Shown here piece after piece: positions 12,030 through 24,660 of a DNA stretch of 64,000 nt. This stretch comes from Conchocele bisecta (lineage: Eukaryota > Mollusca > Bivalvia > Lucinida > Thyasiridae). The stretch's first letter is position 1, and the number at the start of each line of letters is the position of its first letter. The notes beneath the pieces are model-generated. The model saw nothing but the letters and a program-made list of their open reading frames with translations. It searched no databases and had not been told where the DNA came from. The stretch spans positions 67,019,484 to 67,083,483 of the forward strand of contig CM055274.1 in the NCBI GenBank assembly GCA_029237695.1, given 5' to 3'. The position numbers and the translations under genes are program-made.

Positions 12030-12086
12030 ATTGACTGTTTGTAGACAAGTGTAGGCCCTGATCAGACTGCGCAGATGCGGGTGTCT
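12030..12086. repeat. Dispersed GATCAGACTGCGCAGATGCG-type repeat, right arm
   Basis: Mirror of 9020-9075. Confidence 0.6.
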
Positions 12087-14637
12087 GATTTAGATGTGTT
12101 CAGTTGTAATTCAAGTATACAACAATAACGTGAACTGTTTGCTTACAATCGCCAACAGGCAGTAGCATTTGAAACGAGGCTATACCTAGTTTCTTATGAA
12201 CTCAGTCAACGAGTTTAATAAATATCATATTAAATCAACACTATTGTTAGATTGTATATATTGCATAAGCACAAAATCAACCGGCTTGTTTTTTGTAATG
12301 GTCTCATTTACAGATGTATTGCACTCGTGTATTATGATTGATACATGTACTCAAAGTACTGAGCATAGTACTTTGAAGTAGATTTAGAGGTGGTCGTGCA
12401 TGATTATAACATAATAAATGGCGATCCATGTGAGATCATAAAATCATGCAACATTTACTTATTTGTGTTTAACAACTTACCTATCAGCAGCTAAGGTAAT
12501 TTAAGTCAGGAGGCATTATGTGTTGCACCTGTCTGTGCGTGCGTGCATGCGTCCGTCACACTTCATGTTCATCTTGTTGTTTAAGGCCGTTTCTCAGCCA
12601 CCGAACTTCCACAATGTTCACCTTGTTTAAGTCCGGTTCTAAACCACTGTAACACATACAGCCACCAAACTTGGATATGATCATCAACTGTTTTATATAA
12701 AAAAACCAACATATCGCATGTGACCTTCATTTGACCTTGACCTACGTTTACAGCTTTACCGACTTATTCTGTTTTGGCGAATAGCTACAAATGGGGGGGG
12801 GGCATCACCTGTGTCTATAGACATGATGTTCTAGTTGTTTTCTATGCACTCTCAATGCGGAAATCTAAATTAGTGTAGTATACAATGGTATAATAGATCT
12901 TCAACAGCTTCTGGTTGGACGAAATTTGAAACTCATAATTACAAAATTATTAATATTTAAACACAGGTACCAGGAAAATGATGTCCGGTGATCTATTTTC
13001 TTATATTATAACTTATTGTGATTCTACACAGTCAATATGGTGTCATATCATATCATATGGAGAATGTTATCTGCGGTATGACAAACTTTAATATTGTACT
13101 AGAAGATCGGTACTGCTGTGGTTTTGTTCCCGGTACCTGTGTTTCTAAACTTTCTCAATATCCAAAGTTCCAATAATATAATTTAATGTGTATTTAAGTT
13201 TCGTATTTCGCATTGTGTGTGGCTGTCGTGCCAGTTTAGTGAGGTTTCACACTATTGTTTTTTTCTATGATACAACAATAATAATAAATACATGCTATCT
13301 ACATGATCTATAAGGTGGCACATACAGAAAATGTACGTACCCCTGATGCACAGTTCACGCGAGCTTAGGGATCCGCCATTGTTGGAAACCTAATAACGAA
13401 TTACAATTTCTTATCTGGAGCCCCGGAGCCTGTGATGTGTTTGTTGAAAGAACCAAAATGCAGCCAATCAACCCGAGAGTACAGTGCAGCATGTTTGAAA
13501 CATACAATCACTTACATGTAAGTAATATAATGAACATGTATCACATATATTTCCCGTTCATAGGCAGTGCCTATTTTAGTCCATATAAGCGTTGACTCCC
13601 TGATGCAGGATATGTAAAAGTTAAGATGAGGTACATTTTCTAGAAATGCATAATTTAATTTTCGAAACCTTCTACAATGGTAAAATGTGTTTCATAATTA
13701 TTACTTAGTATTAATTAGTACTAATATTTTTTTCAGATAAATCTGATCTGATCTGATTCGCTATTCTGCAGAGGAAGCCTATGAGTGGAATAGTAACACT
13801 GGCTACGGACGGTACGGGGTAGATTGCAAGAGTTACTGTTCGCAACTTGGAAATAAATGAATACAATTGTTGTTTGTCGTTTAGATTATTATTCTGGACA
13901 GATCGTAATCGTCACCATTCGAAATAGGATTAAACTGTTTCCATGATTCATGAATGCTACAAATGCTAGAACTGAAACTGTATCGCCAGAAACAAAACGT
14001 ATGAAAGTGTGCCTGCCCCACACTGATGATGCCTCAATTGGCAGCCTTTATAACATTATTGATCTGGTGCGTGGTGCATTAATTATATCCGTCGTAGACA
14101 TACATATTATATTACCAAATTGGAGCATAGCGACATACATTTATTTTGATACAATTACCATCAAAATAGGTGTTATGAAATTTGAATTATAACCGTTTAT
14201 AAAATATTTTTACCACATAATTCCGGCGAATAAACCTGTCCGTAAAAATGGCGACGATAGCCATCAGGCCATAGTTAATGCTTCTAAAATGATAAATAAA
14301 ATGGCGATACCTAAAAGTAGTAACATACATAGGACGCTGACTTAACTGTATCTGACACTTAACTGTATCTGACTTAACTGTATCTGACGATACAGTACAA
14401 ATCGTTCGAATGTTATAATATTATTTTGTAAACATTTCGATAAGTAAAGTACCTAAATGCTAAAACAATTATTGATACATTTATTGTCATGACTGTTGAT
14501 TAAGGTATTTTACAATCATTATTTATCGAAATAAGTTCTGAGCGCAAAGGAGTGTTTGATGCAATTCGGTTCTAAGTTATCACGCGTTTGACTGCTAAAT
14601 TAACTAAATTAAGCCGCTTAAATGCTGTTTTATAGTT
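12087..14637. other. Right arm, mirror of 6472-9020
   Basis: No gene. It mirrors the left-arm stretch, including the ACACAGGTACC-type candidate MITE (12957-13147), the shortened G-run (12793-12802), the AGTTGCGAACAGTAACTCTT motif (about 13830) and the GTCAGATACAGTTAA triplet (14337-14390). Confidence 0.7.
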
Positions 14638-14797
14638 TTGACGGGATAAATAGAACAGTAGGTTAGTGCCATGAATGGGTGAACTTATCTGGCTCGGCAC
14701 GGAAACACGATCCAGTCTCCTAAGCCTCGCCCTAAGCCTCTCCAGATATTTGATCCATTCATGGCACTAACCTACTATTCTCTATTTATCCCGTCAA
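14638..14797. mobile_element. Hairpin MITE family A, right arm
   Basis: Mirror of 6312-6471, with near-identical sequence and duplicated along with the arm. Confidence 0.85.
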
Positions 14798-14859
14798 TGA
14801 GGCGGCTATTATAGATTTAAATCAGTATACATGAATCAATAGTGATTCATGTATAGTGC

Positions 14860-16904
14860 AACCGTATCGCAATTCATATGCGCCAATCGTTTGGGTAACT
14901 AACATTTATTGACAGCATACTTCAATGTATATCACTATGTTATTGTTTGGCCCGTATCTTCGCATGTTTGTTTGAATGTAGTCCCGCCCCTAAGCCCGTT
15001 TTCGAATTGCGATAATGTTATGTGATTGGTGGTTTGAGGCGTGCATGAGCACGTGAGCTGCGCTTCACGTGAACTTCAGACAACAATGCGCGACTTATGT
15101 TTATAATTATAACGTTGCACTTCTTGCAACGATCAATGATTAAATTTCGACGAATAGAAATCAAAATAATGTGCTTTCGTGTGTCAGTAAACTAGGCCAA
15201 ATATTATATCCGGTGTCAAATAGTACATTGTGCATATATATATTTCACATAAACGAGTTCATATTTATTAAAGTAGCAACAAGCCCGGTTTTGTCAAAAC
15301 GTTGACCCAGTTAAATGAAGATTGCCAGATACCCAAAAGAGTTACAGTAATAAATTCCAGATAAAAATGAAGCTCCTTCAATTATGGATCGATACCAGTT
15401 CATTAGGTGTTGCTAGCCTGGACAGTTTCGGAGCAATACGTCGGCGAGGTGGATAGGGGTCAAAATGAAAAATCCTGAACGTATTGACATGCTTGTAATA
15501 ATGTTATAAAATGACACATAATCGTTTGCAAATACCGTTTTACATTATTCGTCTTGAGTGACCTAAATTTCTGTGCATTTATACTGTAATTCATGAATAA
15601 ATGACGTAACGTAACGTAGACGTGTGGTATTACGCAAATTCCTCTATGAGCGCTACAGCGGTTGCGAAAATTATGGTTGTGGGAATTCTTGGCTATTCAT
15701 TCTCACTTTACGATCTGCCACTTAAAACGATGACTAATTGGTTATGAGAGTTGGTTCCTCTACTTGAAATGACGCCGAGAAGGACCACAACAGCGGGTAA
15801 CGCGGGTGAATTGTGTCCATTATTGGGTGCTTTATTTTGCGCCGTTCAATAATTTTCTAGGCATAGCGTCTCAGAAAGTTTATGCATCGGCTATCTATAC
15901 GCCATCAGAGTTCATGACAATCGATGTTGACGTAAGTTAACGTGATGTAAGGTTCTCGTCTTCTGTTCGTCGCAGCAGATTTAAAAGTACACATATTGTC
16001 ACAAACATCACATGCATACCGGAGTTATGTGACATATCACTGAATATTATTTTGAAAACGTTCGAAGTCAGTGTTGTTTGTCTTAACCTCCATCGCAGAC
16101 GTTTAACGTTCCAATAAACTGACTTTTCTGGTTTTTGGGCAGTCGTCACGCCATGGAGGAAATGGTGAAAATTTTAAACTTTATGCAAGTTTTCAATAGT
16201 CCGATATCACATGAATGGTTTAACGTGAGCTGAATACATTTAGTTTCCATGTGTATAGCTCGCACGAGCTAAATGTGTAAATTAGCATCCTGGTTGCTAA
16301 GTAACGTTTACACCGCAAACATGGAATAAACTGTGCATGATCGTATGCCCATCGTTCCCTGTGTATCAGATATATGCACATTGCACATATTATACATACA
16401 TGGGTTAAGTTACATGAGCTTTAAAAGAGGGACGTTTCTTTTTTTGCTGAGTATACAACACTGGATTATATTTCACCTGATACGACGTACTCCAAGAGAA
16501 TATATTCCGATAATTGTCTTTGCGATAATATATATGGCTGATTGCGAACTTGACTCAGTTACATCAACATACCAGTCTCATCAATAGGTTACTGAACTTG
16601 GAAATCACGAGTAACTTCCCTTATAACAACTTCCGGGTCACAATCGACGTTAGAATTGGCGTAGTGTGTCGGTTTGACGTCACGTTGCTTACATCAAAAG
16701 GACAAATTCCGCCGTCCGAAGTTATTCTAAGAAAAGGTACTCGTGAAGTACATGTACCATGTTCGGTAGTCTGATATACCATGTCTCTATCTCGTTGTTT
16801 ACTTTAAATTTATTTATTTTATTAATCAGACTGTCTCTTTCTGTGATCGTGCCATAGATGGTAACGCTAGTTATTCGGCCATAGTGCTGTGTCTACATGT
16901 TCTG
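14860..16904. other. Right arm, mirror of 4211-6250
   Basis: No gene. The GTTTCTTTTTTTGCTGAGTA block at about 16433-16453 mirrors the left-arm mariner-like terminus. Confidence 0.65.
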
Positions 16905-17144
16905 TGGCCTGTTTCACTAAACTTCGTACGACTAAGATGTTCGTAAGTGTAAATTTAGGATCGTCTGGAAATTTCAATTAATGGATTTACATTTATTGAG
17001 CATATGCTGCAAACGCAGCATATGCTCAATAAATGTAAATCCAATATTTGTTTACAAGAAAACATTGCTAATGTGAATTTACAGAGTATCATAGTTTTGC
17101 ACTTACGAACATTTTAGTCGCACGAAGTTTAGTGAAACGGCCCC
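16905..17144. mobile_element. Foldback MITE, CWG-targeted family, right arm
   Basis: Mirror of 3971-4210, flanked by CTG at 16902-16904 and 17145-17147. It was duplicated with the arm rather than independently inserted. Confidence 0.85.
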
Positions 17145-17149
17145 CTGTA

Positions 17150-18810
17150 GTATATTTGAAAGACTGGCCTATGTGAAAACAAATCCATAGAAGCACCTGC
17201 TTTAGTTATAGCGCACACGATCTCACTCCGTGTACGGCGCAGCGTTACCGTTTTTTCTCACAAATAACAAGAGATGAGGCAAAGCCATGAATGTCAGGTT
17301 TTCTTCAAGGCATAGGCAAGTGGATAACAGATAATTGGCTATGAATGTTATTATGACCACGATTGAAAGTGAAAGTTAACGTTGAAAATAGCTAAGATGA
17401 TTACGCGAAAACAAAAAGGTAACGGTAAACAAAATGTCACATGATGGAACGTGGTATGTGGTTGGCATTCATTGGTTATGAAGTTGTGCAAGTATGGTGG
17501 TTATATGTGGTACAGTAACAGAGATATGGACCTAGACATGGAAACTTAACATTGAAAATGGCTAAGTCTATTACGCGGAAAAAATAGGTCAAGGTCAAAA
17601 AGTCACATGTTCGATATATATAGTGGTATATGGTGGGCACCCGTTGGTTCTGAAGTTGTGCAAGTATGTTGGTTCTAGGTGGTATAATAAGTGTTAAACA
17701 GTTTGAAACGCGAAGACTTAACAGTGAACATGACTAAGGCGATTACGCGGGAGGGCGGGGGGATAGGTAGATCAAGGTAACAACATGTTGCATAGTTGTA
17801 TGTGGTGGACACCCGTTTGTGGAAGACTGGCCTATGTGAAAACAAATCCATAGAAGCACCTGCTTTAGTTATAGCGCACACGATCTCACTCCGTGTACGG
17901 CGCAGTCTATCACAGCCGATGGTGTACCTTACGGTAATACATGGGAAAATAGTGGCACTAATTTGCCTTGCGTAGCTGCATTAATTTATGATTTCCATGG
18001 TTACCGATGTCCCGTGTATCGTATAAATGAATCAGGATTGTTAACTGAGCAGTATTATTGTTGGTATTAAAGTATGTTGACAATCGTTGCGTTGGTCGTT
18101 TTGCCTTTAATGACGTCAATGTATTAATTTTAGAACTCCAACAGCGTTACCGTTTTTTCTCACAAATAACAAGAGATGAGGCAAAGCCATGAATGTCAGG
18201 TTTTCTTCAAGGCATAAGGCAAGTGGATAACAAAAAGAAAAATTGGCTATGAATGTTATTATGACCACGATTGAAAGTGAAAGTTAACGTTGAAAATAGC
18301 TAAGATGATTACGCGAAAACAAAAAGGTAACGGTAAACAAAATGTCACATGATGGAACGTGGTATGTGGTTGGCATTCATTGGTTATGAAGTTGTGCAAG
18401 TATGGTGGTTATATGTGGTACAGTAACAGAGATATGGACCTAGACATGGAAACTTAACATTGAAAATGGCTAAGTCTATTACGCGGAAAAAATAGGTCAA
18501 GGTCAAAAAGTCACATGTTCGATATATATAGTGGTATATGGTGGGCACCCGTTGGTTATGAAGTTGTGCAAGTATGTTGGTTCTAGGTGGTATAGTAACA
18601 GAGAAATGAACAAAACACGAAAACGTAAGATTGAAAATGGCTGTGCCGATTACGCTGAAAAAATAGGTCAATGTCAAAAAAAGATCACATGTTGGATAGT
18701 AGGATGTGGTGGGCACCCACTGGTTATGAAGTTATGCATGTATGGTAGTTATATGAGAGTAACAGAGAAATGTACAAAACACGAAAACTTAACATTGGAT
18801 TGTTTTTAAA
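17150..18810 (-). repeat. T2 tandem family and duplication, right arm (with deletion)
   Basis: Mirror of the left-arm T2 region. At about 17243 the sequence jumps from TACGGCGCAG straight to CGTTACCG. The left arm has about 238 bp between these points (about 3635-3873). The junction shares the bases CAG on both sides, consistent with a microhomology deletion. Only the copy nearer the foldback element is affected; the other copy (17817-18160) is intact. Confidence 0.85.
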
Positions 18811-18949
18811 GCCCGTCCGCCCGCCTGCCAGCTCGGTTTTCGCCAATCTAATAGCCGGGATATTTTTTTAAAAACAAAACGGCTAAAAAGGGGCAATCAA
18901 CTGGTATATACATGCTCGCTGCGGTGGTAAGATCATAAACATACACATG

Positions 18950-19720
18950 ACAGTTTAAGTCAATCGCTCAATATAGTAAACAAGTCATATGAGAATGTGA
19001 ACGCGCACCGATCTAATGAATGCAAAATCCAAGTTATTTGACCTTGACCTCGGGCGCGGAGGGAGCATGGGTGTGACGGGGAATGAATATATGAATGGTG
19101 GGAATCATGCACATGATGTTTCAAGGCAATCGCTCATACAGTAAAGAAGTTATATGAGAATGGAGAAACGAGCACGCATCTACTGAATGTGAAATTTCAC
19201 AAAATGGAGCATGGGTCGGAGGGGTGGGGGAATGAACATATGAATGATGAGAAGCATGCCCTTGAAGTGTGAAACCAATCGGCCATACACTAAAGAGGTT
19301 ATATGAAAATGGAGAAGCCGCACGAAATTAATGAATGTGAAAATTTACTGAATATGAAATGTCAAAGTTAATTAACCTTCATCTTGGGTACGAGGGAAAC
19401 ACGGATTGGGTGGGGAATGAAAATATGAATGATGAGAACATTCACATGAAGTTTGAAGCCAATCGGTCATACACTAAATAAGTTATAGGAGAATGGAGAA
19501 GCGCGCATTGATCGTGGGCGCAAGGGGGCATTGTTGGGGTGGGGAATGAAAATGTGGATGATATTACACATGTACATGAAGTTTGAAGCCAATCGGTCAA
19601 ACACTAAAGAGTTATAGGAAAATAGAGAAACGCGCATGCATCTACTGAATGAGAACATCTACTGAATATGAAATTTCAAAGTTATTTGACCTTGGGTACG
19701 GGGAGCATTGGTCGGGAATC
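18950..19720 (-). repeat. Degenerate tandem repeat family T1, right arm
   Basis: Mirror of 1190-1960 with the same order of diverged units, so the array existed before the arms duplicated. The adjoining poly-A tract (1080-1100 in the left arm) is an interrupted T-rich run here near 19795-19818. Confidence 0.75.
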
Positions 19721-20138
19721 AAATTAGGCCTATAAAAAAAATGTTTGTGTAGGGGAACGGGCTCAAAATCAGTAGGTAGGGTAGGTAGGGAATTTTTTTA
19801 TTTTTATTTTTTTTTTTATAAATGAAGGTGTAAATCGTTAAATACAACATGTACCTTCTTTACTTTACATGCCATTAGTTGTAGTATGAATATTAATTAA
19901 GCTCACAATTCATTGTATATTCTGGTGGATATTTTGCACCAAAAGAACACACAGAATGCACATGAAACTGTACATCCTGTATGGAATATAATATATTATG
20001 TCAAAAATTATCAATTGTAGTGTTTAATTCAAACCCAAAAGCCATCTGTAAATGCACATGAACTAGTGTTGAGAATAAATAAGACTTGACCCAAAACTTA
20101 ATCCATGGTTTAATGCCGAAGACACTGATGCACAGGTG

Positions 20139-20255
20139 TTTGTTTGTTTGTTTGTTTGTTTGTTTGTTGGGGTTTAACGGCCGTTCAACAGGTACGGTCG
20201 TTTAAGGCCGGGTCAGTGGGTATTGCCTGTACAAATGGAGAGAAAATCCCAAAAT
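20139..20255 (+). mobile_element. SINE-like element with (TTTG)n tail, right arm
   Basis: Mirror copy of 655-761 in the opposite orientation. It was duplicated with the arm, so it is not an independent insertion. Confidence 0.45.
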
Positions 20256-20901
20256 CAGAACTGAATATTTACAATAAGAAAACTATATATTCAGCCCTGA
20301 AATCAGAATAATCCTGATTTGATGCCCGATTTCTACACGTGCACTGCTCGCAATACAATGGTATCATGTCCGCAAACACTGATGAACTAGCTATAAAGGG
20401 AAAATGTCAAATGTTCGTCTTTCTGGAGAATGTTGGCATACATCTATGTAACAAGATGCGAGTCCCACTAGACGAAAAACCAGCCATCGTGCCAATTGGC
20501 AATTTCTGTTGTTGTTGTTGTTGTTGTTGATTGTAGGCTTACGGTGCTGTCCGGTGATTTCGCGCAGCTCAGGAAACAATAACGTAACCGATCTATAAAT
20601 ATCGCATATTCAGACATACAACTTATATGCATAATTACTTGCCATTTCGCCGTATATCTACGAAATATCATGCAATAAAACAAAGTGCATCAATGTAAAC
20701 GGCCGCCATTTGTGAACTCAACATTGGGTATTCCCCGAAAATCTGGATGTCCGGTGTACTTGCGCAGTGCGATTTTAGTGACGTCAGTTAATTATATTTG
20801 TCTATGGTGGCCAATACACGCCAACATGACTGTCATTTCTACGTTCATGGAAGGGGGTCAATAATTCAGCATGTGATAAAATACAGTCAGGGAACAAATT
20901 A

Positions 20902-21987
20902 ATGACAGTATAACACATCCAGCGTAGATTAATACCCAGATTAATGCAAGTACTCAAAATACTACAAAAACAAAATATTCAAACAAGTTTGGGCTTCCAT
21001 ACATTGAAAATGTTGTAGTAGTTTCCCCAATGACGTCATTTGTATGTTTTAATATACTCGATCCGGGGCCAACTATTTCATTCACAAAACAGAAGTAAAC
21101 ATGGTTTTGACAGACGATGTCTTCTGCAAAATGTGAAGTATGCATGTATTCTGATACGAAGAGTAAAACTGACACAAAAAACTTGTACCCACCAAAATAT
21201 ACTTAGACTGGCCAAATATCGTCAGAAGTTGTATAGTTTATGAAAAGGTTGACTTCTAATATACCGACACCAGGTAGCGAGAGGTTGACAATGCGAATTA
21301 AAGAGGTGCGCGAAATCACCGGACGCGCGAAATCACCGGACACAATTGTATATTCGGATAACCTCTGCAGTTACCGCAATGCTTGTCCCGGCGCTTCGTT
21401 TTCGCCGCACTTCGAGTCGTAAGACGGTCGCGAGTGTAAAAAAAGATGTGTTGTTTAATATATCGGGTATTAAAACGTCATTTACCAACAAAGTTGCATG
21501 ATATTTTGCGTGACAAAAGTCACAAGGAGAGGGACACAAATTAACAAAATTAACAAAATAGACAAAAACTTTTTTTCTTCTTCTGAAATGTGGAAAAATA
21601 AATATGGTCGGCACATTTTGTTAATAAAATAGCAGATAGGGTCTGGTGCCCCTAAACAAACAATTTTGTTTGATAGGCCTTATGGATGGTAATAAACATG
21701 TACATGAAGTGTGAAGTCAATCGATCCGGACGGACGGAGGGATGGATGTTCCGACGGACAGACGACTTTTGCCTCCCTATATCCCATTTTCGCTACGTGA
21801 TGCCATTAAAAATGTTTTCTGTGAGTAGGCTGGTGGAGCATGTCTCAAATAATTATGTATTGGCTGCAAATGGTATAATATCAGACAAATGCGTTTCAAC
21901 AAAATTTTGTTTCATCAAATTCTAAGAAATGTATGTTGTATTTCATTTTATCTTGTTATGACGTACTGTAACCTATTCCACGTGTCA
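20902..21987. other. Unique flank of the palindrome, no gene seen
   Basis: Single-copy AT-rich sequence. GCGCGAAATCACCGGAC is tandemly doubled at about 21308-21342, and the same block occurs once in each palindrome arm (near 338 and 20552). A decayed tandem-unit start (GGACGGACGGAGGGATGG) is at 21727. Confidence 0.6.
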
Positions 21988-22357
21988 TAACACCTGCAGC
22001 GAATTTAATTGGCCAGCCGCATCACCCTAATTACGTATTCGTATTATGCGCTAGCGTTATGTCCAACGAACAAAATGATGACGTTCCAAATGACGTTGCT
22101 AATGACGCAACAAAGCAACGATATTTTGACGTTGACCTCATCGTGTTTAAAAGTAGAAGCGTCATTGACTCAATAAAAACCTTGCAATTTTTATGATGCG
22201 CTTGGTAATGGGAAGTTTTTCCAAAGAAGGTGAATCTCTAATATGACATATTTTAATAATAGTTTTTTATTTTCTGGTACTAAAACTATTTTCCTCTGTG
22301 GAGACTTCCAACTAGATGCGAAAATAGTCAATGGCGTCTTCTGACTGAAAAGTATCG
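21988..22357 (+). repeat. Diverged direct duplication, copy 1 (5' part)
   Basis: Matches 23423-23800 in the same orientation. It starts TAACACCTGCAGCGAATTT and includes a run of TGACG motifs (22079-22165). It resumes at 22669 after an inserted element. Confidence 0.75.
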
Positions 22358-22668
22358 AATTTATCCCGTCAACACAGCGCGTATGTGCCGTGAAACACGG
22401 TGCCGTGAACCATTTTTTGATATCCTGTCAATACGACCAAATAACTGCGTATGAATATATGCGGTGACTGGGGTTATTATTTGTTTGGCATTTAAAAGCC
22501 ATTTGTAGGTGTTGACGGGATAAATGGAATAGTACGTTAGTGCCGTGAATGGGAAAAATATCTGGCGCAGCACGGAAAGGGGATGTGCTCGGCAGAGCCT
22601 CGCCCATCCCGTTTCCTAAGCCTTGCCATATATGTTTTCCCATTAACGGCACTAACCTACTATTCTCT
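22358..22668. mobile_element. Hairpin MITE family A copy, inserted in duplication copy 1
   Basis: Insertion of about 311 bp absent from the paralogous site at about 23800. The right half (22512-22668) is a family A element: TTGACGGGATAAATGGAATA to CACTAACCTACTATTCTCT. The left half begins TTTATCCCGTCAACACAG, so it carries an extra inverted copy of the terminus, as if two ends or two elements were fused. Confidence 0.75.
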
Positions 22669-22795
22669 ATGTCTCCCACGTTTCCTGCTATTTGGAGTGT
22701 GAAATCATGTGCCAGAGGCTCGGTGCATAAATTGTGCGTGACTCGTTTCATAAACCCCATATCAAATGGAAACTCGTTTGAGATCTTCTATTTAT
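22669..22795 (+). repeat. Diverged direct duplication, copy 1 (3' part)
   Basis: Continues the duplication after the inserted element; it matches 23800-23880 (TTTCTGCTATTTGTAGTGTG and CTCGTTT blocks) and has an extra segment of about 35 bp. Confidence 0.7.
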
Positions 22796-23422
22796 GATAT
22801 CACAAACACGGGAGTTATTCGGTAATGATATTCCGCTATAACTGTAATAATAAACTAAAACATTGTGAAACATAAATGTAACACTTTCGTTGTTACATGG
22901 TCACACTATGCGGTACATATTAACGCTGTATGTTTACATGTACTAGGCTAAGGCTAAAGCGTTTCCACTTGACATACACGTATTACCAGTCGGCTACGGA
23001 TTCTTCACTAAATGCCGAACAAGAAACATAAACATGGCCTGTATGAAAGTAGAACTTTTTAAAACGCACCATAATTATCCTAAAGTATTGATTAAATATT
23101 AATTAGCATGATCGTAATAAAACATTTTCACGTTGTTCGTGTCATTTTGAAACAACAATTCGCCTGGTATTCTCTATATACTGTTTGTATTAGGCGAGAG
23201 TAGACAGCACGCAGGCATTCCGAGGCTCGTATTGACTTCATCAGCGACCTATCCCATCATGCTGCAGGATATTACCTATTTGTAGGCGCCATAAATTAAT
23301 TACCTCGCATTTACTTCAGTACCTGGACATGTTATCTACATAAAGGATTTTACACGAGTCTATCTAATATTTATAAAACGAATTTAATGATTTCATAAGA
23401 AACGATGGTAGACACACTTGTA
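22796..23422. other. No gene seen
   Basis: AT-rich. CCTGGTATTCTCTATATACT near 23163 resembles the terminus of MITE family B but has no partner end. Confidence 0.55.
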
Positions 23423-23880
23423 GTAACACCTGGAGCGAATTTGATTCGCTGACCGCACCACCCTAATTAGTACGTATTCGTATTATGCGTCAATGTTCTG
23501 TCAAATGAATAAAATAGAGACGTTCCAAATGACGTCCGTAATGACGCGACAAAGCAATGATGTATTGACGTTGGCCTCATCATGTTTAAAATAAAACGTC
23601 ATTAGAAGCGTCCGTGACGTATTGAAATTACTGAAATTGTTAGAAAGAGCTTCCATTTGATAAAAATAAGTGTTTACAAAGAACACGAACCTATTAAATG
23701 GCATATTTATAGCTAGTATCAAAACTATTTTTCTCTGTGGATATTTTCAACTGGGTACGAAAATAGGCAATGGCGTCTTCGCACTGATACCATCGCTGAT
23801 ATCTCCAAGTTTTCTGCTATTTGTAGTGTGAAGTCATGTGATAAACATAATCTCAAACTCGTTTTCACTTGATAGGAGAT
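23423..23880 (+). repeat. Diverged direct duplication, copy 2 (empty site)
   Basis: Paralogue of 21988-22795 without the MITE. It has the same TGACG-rich stretch (23517-23620) and the same TCTCTGTGGA...GGCGTCTTC block before the point where copy 1 is interrupted. Confidence 0.75.
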
Positions 23881-24149
23881 GTAACTCGTAGCAAATAGTG
23901 TATACTGAAACAACAATATACTGGGCCAGTGATTATGAAACTTTCTGAGCATGTATTAGTCAAGGCCGAGCTGTACTCGTTCTTGGCCAAACTTAGGTTA
24001 CTAGACCATCGATATACGGCCTCCATATGCCCAGATCAGACTGCTGACGATAGCCGCGTCTGCTGCTAATGGCAAATATTGGCAAAATGTGTAATTTGAC
24101 TTGATATTTAGGCATATGAAATGAATTGATTGTGTTTGAAAGAAAAATA

Positions 24150-24660
24150 TGGATGCTGATAAATAACATTTGACGAACTAACTGACCTTGACATTGGGGT
24201 CAGCAGTGGACCGTGGGTCGTGGGTTTGTTACAACATGATAGATCATCATCAGATGAATGCATGTATGAAATATCAAGGAGCTCCCTGTACCGAAACATA
24301 AGTTATAAGAATTTGGCGTCAACGTTAACTTTATGAACGCACTAAGTGTGTGACCTTGACATTGGGATAAGGCGTGGCCAGAGGGTTGTGGATTTGCTAC
24401 AGCATGATAGAGAATCATAAGATGGATGCATGTATGAAATGTCAAAGCCCTCCCTAATGAAACAGATGTTATAAGAAATGTGCACCAACATTAAGTTTAT
24501 GAACGTACTAAGTGTGTGACCTTGACCTTGGGGTAAGCTCGTGTGCGGCGGGTCGTGGATTTGCTACAGCATGATAGAGGGTCACCTGAGGAATGTAAGT
24601 ATGAAATATCAAGGTGTTCCATTATAGAAACAGTAGTTATATAGTAATGTTTATTCAGCA
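24150..24660 (+). repeat. Tandem array, ~168 bp unit, three copies
   Basis: Units are marked by ACTAAGTGTGTGACCTTGAC-like blocks at 24176, 24341 and 24509, followed by GGATTTGCTACAGCATGATA and ATGCATGTATGAAATATCAA. The spacing of 165-168 bp is steady. Confidence 0.8.

Larger units (their letters stand above)
11562..20901 (-). repeat. Right arm of giant inverted repeat
   Basis: This is the reverse complement of 1-9542. The inner edge is sharp at the ACTTTAATCATACC sequence at 11562, and the outer edge is at 20901. It lacks about 238 bp near 17243 that the left arm has. A C-run of 24 in the left arm is a run of 10 here (G on the plus strand, 12793-12802). It has extra short blocks, for example about 10 bp near 11710 and about 10 bp near 12484. 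Every mobile element named in the left arm has its mirror here at a matching position, so these were present before the arms duplicated. Confidence 0.95.

Noticed and set aside
6917..14192. Mirrored short frames (61 and 80 residues) as a duplicated gene pair
   Set aside because: They are exact mirrors only because the arms are. They resemble no family and have no preserved gene context.
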